DNA of 8,408 bases, from assembly GCA_016210435.1 (NCBI GenBank), contig JACQUF010000330.1, positions 1-8,408 on the forward strand, in the 5' to 3' direction. Within the stretch, counting starts at the first letter, position 1. Each line of letters opens with the position of its first letter. Below the pieces are notes generated by a model. It was not told where the DNA came from, searched no databases, and saw only the letters and a program-made list of their open reading frames with translations. Source of the stretch: Chloroflexota bacterium (GTDB lineage: Bacteria > Chloroflexota > Dehalococcoidia > Lucifugimonadales > Lucifugimonadaceae). A program made the position numbers and the translations under genes. This document shows, one piece after another, positions 1 to 5,207 of this stretch.

Positions 1-32
1 CGCCCCATGGGGGAGAGGGCGAGGGTGAGGGG
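1..32. repeat. GC-rich intergenic repeat fragment at the left edge
   Basis: The first bases contain a small CCCC-AT-GGGG palindrome (3-12) followed by a purine-rich GGGAGAGGGCGAGGGTGAGG run. The same vocabulary (GAGAAGG, GAGGGTGAG, GGTGAGGGG) appears in the repeat cluster at 3361-3503, and palindromic intergenic repeats of this style are common in GC-rich bacteria. It is cut by the window edge, so its full length is unknown. Its presence suggests that coding of the next gene begins after about base 32, although the reading frame itself stays open through it. Confidence 0.45.
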
Positions 33-80
33 CTCAGGCAATCGCCACACCTGGAAAGGAAACTCGGACGAAAGTCCTTC

Positions 81-1466
81 GTGTGCGTCTGTGAGGACGT
101 AACCGTAAAGGACGTAACCAACGCGATCAAAGAGGGCTTCGATTCCATCGAGACTCTCAAGCGCTACAGCACACTGACGATGGGCCCGTGCCAGGGCAAG
201 ATGTGCCACGGACTCTCCGCACGCCTCCACGCCACGTTGACCGGGCAGAGCGCCGGGGCGACCGGACTGACCACCGCCCGGCCGCCCTATCAGCCCGTCG
301 CGCTTGCCGCACTTGCAGGTCCGCATCTCGCCCCGTTCCGGCAGACCGCGATGCATGACCGCCACGACTCCGCAGATGCGACGTGGATGGACATGGGCGA
401 ATGGAAACGCCCGCTCATCTATACCTCTGTCGAACAGGAATGCCGGGCGGTGCGAGAAGCCGCGGGGATCATCGACGTCAGCACCCTCGGCAAGCTCGAG
501 GTACGGGGTACAGGCGCGGGTGAGTTCATGGACTGGCTGCACCCCAACCGGTTCAGCGATCTTCGGATCGGCAGGGTCCGTTACCGGGCGATGTGCGACG
601 ACGCTGGCATCGTTCTGGACGATGGGACGGTTGCCCGATTCGCCGAAGACAGGTTCTTCGTCACGACCGGAACGGGAACCCTTGACGCGGTCGAGCAGTG
701 GCTCACGTGGTGGCTCGCCGGTTCCGGGCGGAACGTGACCGTAACGAACCTGACCTCCGAGTACGCGGCAGTGAATCTCGCGGGCCCGCGGGCCCGCGAG
801 GTGATGGCCCGGATCACCGCGATGGATGTCTCGCCGAAGGGAATGCCATACCTGGCAGCAATCGAAGGCACAGTCGCCGGTGTACCTGCGATCATCCTTC
901 GAATCGGCTTCGTCGGCGAACTCGGATATGAGATCCATGTACCAGCCGACTACGGCGCGCATCTGTGGGACGCGCTCCTCGAGGCCGGCCGCGACCTCGG
1001 CATCGAACCGTTCGGCATCGAATCCCAGCGCGTGCTCAGGCTTGAGAAGCAACACTTGATACCCGGGCAGGACACCGACGCCCTGTCCAACCCCCTCGAA
1101 GCGGGCCTGGACTGGATCGTGAAATCTGAGAAGCCAGACTTCGTAGGCCGGGATGCCCTGGCAAGGGTTTCTGCGAACGGCCGCAGGAACCTGATGGTTG
1201 GGTTCGAAATCGTAGGGGACGGCGGAATCCCGGCCGAGGGCGCAGCCATCGTTGCTGGTGGGCGTGCCATTGGCCGGGTGACGAGCTGCAAGTGGAGCCC
1301 GACGCTCGGAAAGGCAATCGGCCTCGCCTGGGTTCCCGCCGCGCAGGCGACCTCAGGGGCGGAGCTGACGATTCGTCTCGGTACCGGCACCGAAGGGAAA
1401 GTCACGCGGGGTCGCGTCCACACCCAGCCGTTCTATGACCCCGCCGGCGCGCGGTTGAGGAGCTGA
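81..1466 (+). CDS. soxA: Sarcosine oxidase alpha-like protein, C-terminal half ([2Fe-2S] BFD-like plus GcvT domains)
   Basis: This is the C-terminal part of the alpha subunit of heterotetrameric sarcosine oxidase / N-methylglutamate dehydrogenase. From the GTG at 81, residues 2-42 carry CVCEDVT and TMGPCQGKMC, giving Cys2, Cys4, Cys37 and Cys42 (CxC-X32-CxxxxC), a BFD-like [2Fe-2S] site. Residues about 90-370 are a GcvT (T-protein) fold with DDG in the central sheet and GELGYEIHVP (279 onward), followed by a GCV_T_C barrel to the end. The fold binds tetrahydrofolate and accepts the one-carbon unit. Full alpha subunits are about 950-1000 residues with an N-terminal ferredoxin/pyridine-nucleotide half, which is absent here. 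The start is uncertain: GTG 81 has no well-placed Shine-Dalgarno (AAGGA lies 20 bases upstream), conserved KSFV residues are encoded just before it, and the frame is open to the window edge. It could therefore be a 5'-truncated view of a longer gene or a split subunit. The stop is 2 bases before the gamma gene. Family assignment is firm; the substrate is inferred. Confidence 0.85.
   Translation: MCVCEDVTVKDVTNAIKEGFDSIETLKRYSTLTMGPCQGKMCHGLSARLHATLTGQSAGATGLTTARPPYQPVALAALAGPHLAPFRQTAMHDRHDSADATWMDMGEWKRPLIYTSVEQECRAVREAAGIIDVSTLGKLEVRGTGAGEFMDWLHPNRFSDLRIGRVRYRAMCDDAGIVLDDGTVARFAEDRFFVTTGTGTLDAVEQWLTWWLAGSGRNVTVTNLTSEYAAVNLAGPRAREVMARITAMDVSPKGMPYLAAIEGTVAGVPAIILRIGFVGELGYEIHVPADYGAHLWDALLEAGRDLGIEPFGIESQRVLRLEKQHLIPGQDTDALSNPLEAGLDWIVKSEKPDFVGRDALARVSANGRRNLMVGFEIVGDGGIPAEGAAIVAGGRAIGRVTSCKWSPTLGKAIGLAWVPAAQATSGAELTIRLGTGTEGKVTRGRVHTQPFYDPAGARLRS
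1457..1462 (+). promoter_or_regulatory. Ribosome binding site of the gamma-subunit gene
   Basis: GAGGAG sits 6 bases before the GTG at 1469, inside the last codons of the alpha gene. It decides the GTG start and indicates translational coupling of alpha and gamma. Confidence 0.75.
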
Positions 1467-1468
1467 CG

Positions 1469-2143
1469 GTGGCTGGAGAGCTCAGCTTCCATCCAGTACG
1501 CCGGTCCGCGCTGGAATCGCTGCATGCGAAATCGGGCGCACGGTGGAAGTCAGACGCGGTCCGATGGCCTCTTGACTACGGCGATCCCGGTAGAGAGCGC
1601 GCACTGATTCGGGAAAGCTCCGGCATTGCCGACTGGGGGCCCGCTGACAAGCTTTCGGTGCAGGGACCGGACGTGGCTTCGGCCCTGGGCAAGTCAGGAC
1701 TCGCCTTCCGCCTGGGCGAGGTTACGGAGAACCTCATTGGCCGGGCGAAGGTCGAGGTCTGGGCGCTCTCGCCAGATGAGGCGTTGCTCATCTCCATCCA
1801 GGCTATCGGGCTCTCCGATTATCTCGACTCACGGGATATCGCGAACATCCCGGTCAGCTCGGCGTCCTGTCTGATCAGGGTCGTTGGACCGAAGGCGCGG
1901 GTGGTGCTCGGCGAAGTCTGCCCGCTTGACTTGAGCGACGCCGCGCTAGGGGCAGGAAAACTGGCCCATGTGCCGGTTGCCAACGTACGGGTGACTCTCG
2001 GCCGCCAGGATGTTGATGGCCTGCCCGGTTTTACGATCCTCGTCCCGCGCGACTACGCTGCGTATCTGTGGCAGGCGGTCCTCGAAAACGGCCACGCGCA
2101 TGCACTCTCACCGGTGGGCGCTCAGGCGTTCGAGCAGGCTTAA
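1469..2143 (+). CDS. soxG: Sarcosine oxidase gamma subunit-like protein
   Basis: A 224-residue SoxG-family protein, close to the usual length of about 190-220. In the heterotetramer the gamma subunit has a shortened GcvT-like fold and packs against the alpha subunit; no separate catalytic role is established for it. The N-terminus (LSFHPVRRSALE), the GIADWGPADKLSVQGPD stretch and the later LIRVVGPKARVVL segment match the expected order of SoxG elements. The C-terminal part, FTILVPRDYAAYLWQAVLE, resembles the GYE-type GcvT helix region. The GTG start has a strong GAGGAG site and lies 2 bases after the alpha stop. The TAA is 5 bases before the beta ATG, so all three genes are probably one transcript. 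Gamma directly before beta is unusual, since the common order is beta-delta-alpha-gamma. Identification rests on recalled family patterns and on context. Confidence 0.82.
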   Translation: MAGELSFHPVRRSALESLHAKSGARWKSDAVRWPLDYGDPGRERALIRESSGIADWGPADKLSVQGPDVASALGKSGLAFRLGEVTENLIGRAKVEVWALSPDEALLISIQAIGLSDYLDSRDIANIPVSSASCLIRVVGPKARVVLGEVCPLDLSDAALGAGKLAHVPVANVRVTLGRQDVDGLPGFTILVPRDYAAYLWQAVLENGHAHALSPVGAQAFEQA

Positions 2144-2148
2144 GAACG

Positions 2149-3360
2149 ATGTTCGGTCCGTTCCGCAGGATCAAGCTCTATAGCGCGGCACCGTTGAAGC
2201 GGCGATACGACGTCGTCATCATTGGCGCCGGCGTACACGGCCTCGCAACCGCGTATGAGCTCGCCAGGCGTGGGGTCCGGAATATCGCAGTCCTCGAGCG
2301 CTACTACATCGGCGCCGGCTCCAGCGGAAGGAATACCGCGATCATCCGGTCGAACTACCGCACGCCTGTAGGCGTGGCCTTCTACGACGAATCCGTGAAG
2401 ATTTACGAGCGCATGTCGACCGACCTCGGCCTGAACGTGATGTTCAGCCGCCGCGGCCACCTGACCTTCGCCCATACCGACCAGGCGATAACGGGCCTCA
2501 GGGTGCGCGCCGAGATCAACCAGATCGCGGGCGTCGACAGCCGAGTGATCTTTCGCGACGAGATCGCGAAGCTCGTGCCCTCGCTCGACCTGTCGAAAAA
2601 GCCCCGGTACCCTGTGCTGGCGGCGCTTTACCATCCACCGGGAGGCATTATCCGCCACGACGCGGTCGTGTGGGGTTATGCGCGCGCCGCCGACCGGCTC
2701 GGCGTGGAAATCCACCCGAATACGAACGTCACCGGGATCGGCGTCAGCAATGGCGCGGTCGCGACCGTACGGACCGAGCGGGGAGACATTCAGACCGGAA
2801 CGGTCGTAAACGCGACCGCGGGCTGGGCTTCAACGATCGCCGAAATGGTCGGAATCCGCCTTCCAATCGTTTCCCATCCCCTACAGGCGCTCGTCACCGA
2901 GCCCCTCAAGCCGTTCCTCAATCCCGTCCTCGTGTCCGCGACGCTCAACGTCTACGTGAGCCAGACCGACCGCGGCGAGCTTGTGATCGGGTCCGAAATC
3001 GACCCGTATTCCTCGTACAGCAACCGTTCGACATTGCCGTTCATGGAATCGAGCGCGGCCCATGTGCTCGAGTTGCTTCCATGCGTCGCCGGGGTTAAGG
3101 TGCTCCGCCAGTGGGCAGGCGTGTGCGATATGACGCCTGACTACAGCCCGATCATGGGGACCGTCCCGAATCTGAAGGGGTTCGTCCTGGATGTCGGATG
3201 GGGCACATACGGATTCAAGGCCGGTCCGGTATCGGGCCGCCGGATTGCCGAGCTGATCGCGACGGGCAGGACACCTGACTTGATCAAACCCTTCTCGATC
3301 GAACGGTTCGCAAAGGGTGAACTGCTGGGCGAGAAAGCTGCGGCTGCAGTCTCGCATTAG
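2149..3360 (+). CDS. soxB: Sarcosine oxidase beta subunit-like FAD-dependent oxidoreductase
   Basis: A 403-residue DAO-family flavoprotein, of normal length for SoxB (about 400-415). It oxidises the N-methyl group of sarcosine or a similar N-methyl amino acid to an imine-level intermediate that is transferred to folate on the alpha subunit. The Rossmann motif GAGVHG is at 26-31 and the ribose-binding Glu at 50 (VLERYY). GSSGRNTAIIRSNY (57-70) is the characteristic SoxB segment. His170 in IIRHDAVVWGYARAAD aligns, from memory, with the His near 173-175 that carries covalent FMN in heterotetrameric enzymes, so the two-flavin arrangement looks preserved. The C-terminal GWGTYGFKAGPVSG is the usual second FAD-contact region. 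ATG 2149 is preferred: it gives the expected N-terminus and lies 5 bases after the gamma stop, whereas an upstream GTG at 2068 would overlap gamma by 76 bases. The Shine-Dalgarno is weak (AGG at 2136), which fits coupling to gamma. Confidence 0.88.
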   Translation: MFGPFRRIKLYSAAPLKRRYDVVIIGAGVHGLATAYELARRGVRNIAVLERYYIGAGSSGRNTAIIRSNYRTPVGVAFYDESVKIYERMSTDLGLNVMFSRRGHLTFAHTDQAITGLRVRAEINQIAGVDSRVIFRDEIAKLVPSLDLSKKPRYPVLAALYHPPGGIIRHDAVVWGYARAADRLGVEIHPNTNVTGIGVSNGAVATVRTERGDIQTGTVVNATAGWASTIAEMVGIRLPIVSHPLQALVTEPLKPFLNPVLVSATLNVYVSQTDRGELVIGSEIDPYSSYSNRSTLPFMESSAAHVLELLPCVAGVKVLRQWAGVCDMTPDYSPIMGTVPNLKGFVLDVGWGTYGFKAGPVSGRRIAELIATGRTPDLIKPFSIERFAKGELLGEKAAAAVSH

Positions 3361-3503
3361 CTCTCACTCGCCTCTCGGGGGAGGCCTGGCCCGAACCCTT
3401 CTCCACTGAGTGGAGAAGGTGGCCGAAGGCCGCATGAGGACGGACGAGGGTGAGTCTGTTATCCCCTCGCCCCGCCAGGTACAGGGTGCAGGTGAGGGGG
3501 GGC
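3361..3503. repeat. Cluster of palindromic GC-rich intergenic repeats
   Basis: The gap between the beta gene and the glutamine synthetase homologue is almost entirely palindromes. CCTC/GAGG arms lie at 3371-3384. A perfect 11-base arm pair lies at 3397-3407 and 3409-3419 (CCTTCTCCACT and its complement, one base between). GGCC-GAA-GGCC follows at 3421-3431. CCCCTCGCC (3463-3471) pairs with GGTGAGGGG (3491-3499) with a single G-T wobble. The GAGAAGGTGGCCGAAGGCC type core is a style of dispersed non-coding repeat seen in many GC-rich genomes. When transcribed these hairpins could stabilise or attenuate the mRNA between the two genes; that function is inference. No coding potential is visible. 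Confidence 0.7.
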
Positions 3504-3513
3504 AGGGAGGGAG
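3504..3513 (+). promoter_or_regulatory. Ribosome binding site of the glutamine synthetase homologue
   Basis: AGGGAGGGAG, with GGAGG at 3506-3510 and a 6-base spacer to the ATG at 3517, supports this start. It abuts the end of the repeat cluster, so the repeat array stops right at the translation signal. Confidence 0.75.
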
Positions 3514-3516
3514 CGC

Positions 3517-4875
3517 ATGAATGCCAGAGAATTGAAATCCCGGCTCGAGGCTGACGGAATCACCTATCTGCTCGCGCAGTGGGTGGACATCAACGGCACG
3601 CCCCGCTGCAAGGGCGTCCCGGCCAGCGCGCTCGACCAGTTCCTTGCCGGCAGCGCGGGGTTCGCCGGCGCCGCCACGGTCGGAATGGGCCAGGGACCTC
3701 ATGACCACGACATGATCGGAGTGCCCGATCTCGACACTTATGCCGTCGTCCCCTGGGAGACGGGAGTCGCACGCCTTGTTTGCGATATCCATGTCGATGG
3801 GCAGCCATGGCCGTACTGCTCCAGGGTCGCACTCAAGCGGGCGATCGCCCGCCTCGCCGAGCGTGGCTATCAGCTCAAAGCTGGCGTGGAAGCCGAGCAC
3901 ATGCTGGTAATGCGCAAGTCCGATGGGTCGATTGCGCCCTTTGACCCGTCAGGCTTCGACACCCTCTCGAAGCCCTGCTACGACTTCAAGAGCCTGTCGG
4001 GCAATCTCGGGTACCTGAGGACTCTCGTCGATTACCTCGACCGCCTCGGATGGGCGCCGTACGCCTCCGACCACGAGGACGCGACTTCGCAGTTCGAGAT
4101 CAACTGGAAATACTCGGACGCGCTGACAACGGCGGACCGTTTCACATTCTTCAAGATGATGACGAGCCAGGTCGCCAAAAAGCACGGCGCGATCGCGACC
4201 CATATGCCCAAGCCATTCGCCAACCTGACAGGCAATGGCAGCCACATCCACTTCTCGCTGTGGGACAGGAACGGGCAGAACGTATTCCTGGACGAAGCGG
4301 ACCGGCGCGGGCTCGGGCAGTCGCGGCTGGCATACCAGTTCCTCGGAGGGCTTATGGCGCACGCGCGTGGGCTTGCAGCCGTCATTGCGCCGACCGCCAA
4401 CTGTTACAAGCGGCTGTCCGTAGGTGAATACCTGACGGGCGCGGTATCCGGGTTTACCTGGACGCCCGCTTTTATTTCATACGGCGATAACAACCGCACC
4501 CATATGTTCCGGACTCCCGAGCCCGGCCGCTTCGAGTGCCGGGCGGTGTCGGGTGGCGTCAACCTGTATCTCGCGCTCGCGGGGTTCATCGCGGCGGGGC
4601 TGGACGGCATCGACCGGAAACTCGACCCCGGCGAGCCATTCAATGGGCGGAACATGTACGAGCTTTCTCTTACCGAGGTGAAGGCTCGAAAGATCCAGTG
4701 GATCCCGCAGAGCCTTCAAGAGGCGCTGGACGAGTTTGAGCGCGACGAAGTCGTAAAGGGAGCGCTCGGACCCGAACTATCGTCTGAATTCCTGAAGGTG
4801 AAACGCAAGGAGTGGGTGCGTTTCCATAACCACGTTAGCGACTGGGAAATCGACCAATACCTAACGTTGTTCTAG
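3517..4875 (+). CDS. GlnT/GmaS-type glutamine synthetase homologue, candidate gamma-glutamylmethylamide synthetase
   Basis: A 452-residue glutamine-synthetase-fold ligase of the GlnT/GmaS branch, complete in length. Such enzymes activate glutamate with ATP and join it to ammonia or an amine; GmaS uses methylamine. The N-terminal beta-grasp (AQWVDINGTPRCKGVP) and AGFAGAATVGMG with PHDHDM are typical of this branch. Visible active-site elements are GVEAE (Glu125, Glu127), QFEIN (Glu194), HMPKPFANLTGNGSHIHFSLW (His229 to Trp249, with the ATP/glutamate-binding His243 and His245 region), NNRTHMFR (Arg327, Arg332) and RFECR (Glu340, Arg342). The C-terminus, EWVRFHNHVSDWEIDQYLTLF, is the branch signature. 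Oddity: the stretch usually written RxxDxxxN(P)YL reads RAVSGGVNLYL (342-352), with no Asp at the expected place. Lying directly downstream of sarcosine-oxidase-like genes favours GmaS over housekeeping GlnA, but sequence alone cannot exclude another amine or ammonia as substrate. Confidence 0.83.
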   Translation: MNARELKSRLEADGITYLLAQWVDINGTPRCKGVPASALDQFLAGSAGFAGAATVGMGQGPHDHDMIGVPDLDTYAVVPWETGVARLVCDIHVDGQPWPYCSRVALKRAIARLAERGYQLKAGVEAEHMLVMRKSDGSIAPFDPSGFDTLSKPCYDFKSLSGNLGYLRTLVDYLDRLGWAPYASDHEDATSQFEINWKYSDALTTADRFTFFKMMTSQVAKKHGAIATHMPKPFANLTGNGSHIHFSLWDRNGQNVFLDEADRRGLGQSRLAYQFLGGLMAHARGLAAVIAPTANCYKRLSVGEYLTGAVSGFTWTPAFISYGDNNRTHMFRTPEPGRFECRAVSGGVNLYLALAGFIAAGLDGIDRKLDPGEPFNGRNMYELSLTEVKARKIQWIPQSLQEALDEFERDEVVKGALGPELSSEFLKVKRKEWVRFHNHVSDWEIDQYLTLF

Positions 4876-4895
4876 GCAGGTTCCAGGCAGGTTAT
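4874..4895 (+). repeat. 11-base tandem direct repeat overlapping a stop codon
   Basis: AGGCAGGTTCC (4874-4884) is followed immediately by AGGCAGGTTAT (4885-4895), identical at the first 9 of 11 bases. The first copy includes the last two bases of the synthetase TAG stop. This looks like a small slippage duplication and has no clear function. Confidence 0.6.
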
Positions 4896-4907
4896 AGGGG
4901 TCAGGGG

Positions 4908-4922
4908 CTAGGTTTCACCTAG
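4908..4922. repeat. Perfect 6-base inverted repeat
   Basis: CTAGGT-TTC-ACCTAG is a perfect 6-base arm pair with a 3-base loop, just after a GGGGTCAGGGG run. It lies at the junction where recognisable dehydrogenase-tail sequence begins, so it may mark the edge of an ancient deletion or insertion. It is too weak and lacks the T tract needed to be called a terminator. Confidence 0.45.
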
Positions 4923-5050
4923 CATCAGGCCGCACGCCGATTGGGAAGATCGTGACCCACCGGTTTGCGCTCAAGGACGCCAACCGCGCCCTCGAGGCGG
5001 CGGCGTCGAAGACTCCGGGCGCGCTGAAGGTGCAGTTCGCCGCGGGCTAA
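4919..5050 (+). pseudogene. Orphan C-terminal remnant of a medium-chain (zinc) alcohol dehydrogenase
   Basis: The frame ending at TAA 5048-5050 reads LASGRTPIGKIVTHRF, then ALKDANRALEAAAS, then GALKVQFAAG. This is the typical tail of MDR alcohol/polyol dehydrogenases: the 'VTHRFpLxDANxALE...GxLKVvl' ending. Only about 43 codons are left. The frame is closed upstream by an in-frame TAG at 4895-4897, there is no ATG, and the catalytic zinc and Rossmann parts are absent. No ribosome binding site precedes the only in-frame GTG (4952). It is best read as debris of a gene deleted between the synthetase and the FecR gene. The match is by pattern recall, but the combination of THRF, DAN-AL and G-LKV is quite specific. 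Confidence 0.65.
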
Positions 5051-5072
5051 CCCCGTTTTCACCCGAACCACG

Positions 5073-5117
5073 TTCAGGCGGGTGATACAAATCCGCCTGA
5101 GTTAGTGCATTGTTGTT
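5073..5117 (+). terminator. Terminator-like hairpin after the dehydrogenase remnant
   Basis: TCAGGCGG (5074-5081) pairs perfectly with CCGCCTGA (5093-5100), an 8-base GC-rich stem with an 11-base loop, extended by a T-G pair at 5073/5101. The downstream GTTAGTGCATTGTTGTT is T-rich but broken, so it is an imperfect intrinsic terminator. It would end transcripts coming from the synthetase side (originally from the lost dehydrogenase) before the lipoprotein gene. Confidence 0.5.
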
Positions 5118-5195
5118 GGCGCTTGGAGAGGGGCCAATACCGCATGCTCGGTCGAGTCGGACGCGATAAACTTCCGTCGCCGATTAGACCGGTCC

Positions 5196-5203
5196 GGAGG
5201 TGA
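5196..5203 (+). promoter_or_regulatory. Strong ribosome binding site of the FecR lipoprotein gene
   Basis: GGAGGTGA is a complete Shine-Dalgarno match. The GGAGG core is 7 bases before the ATG at 5208, which fixes the reading frame of the lipoprotein rather than the overlapping frames that start at GTG 5200 or ATG 5203. Confidence 0.8.
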
Positions 5204-5207
5204 TGGC

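Larger units (their letters stand above)
4876..5207. other. 332-base interval without an intact gene
   Basis: Read in order, the interval holds the second copy of the tandem repeat, a GGGGTCAGGGG run, the CTAGGT palindrome, the dehydrogenase tail ending at 5050, the terminator-like hairpin at 5073-5101, and about 100 bases (5102-5207) that must include the leader of the FecR gene. I found no convincing -35/-10 pair in that last part, and no RNA gene. Confidence 0.6.

Noticed and set aside
2068..2148. Upstream GTG extension of the beta subunit by 27 residues
   Set aside because: It would overlap the gamma gene by 76 bases and adds a basic segment not expected in SoxB. ATG 2149 follows the gamma stop directly.
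2140..2715. Minus-strand open frame opposite the beta gene
   Set aside because: No recognisable motif; it is the shadow of GC-biased codons in a gene with clear flavoprotein motifs.
4952..5050. Possible 33-codon small gene starting at GTG 4952
   Set aside because: No ribosome binding site, and its sequence is the tail of a much longer enzyme family, so it is treated as a remnant.
5102..5195. Promoter for the FecR gene (TTGGCG or TTGGAG as -35)
   Set aside because: No acceptable -10 hexamer lies 16-18 bases downstream of either candidate, so no promoter is called.
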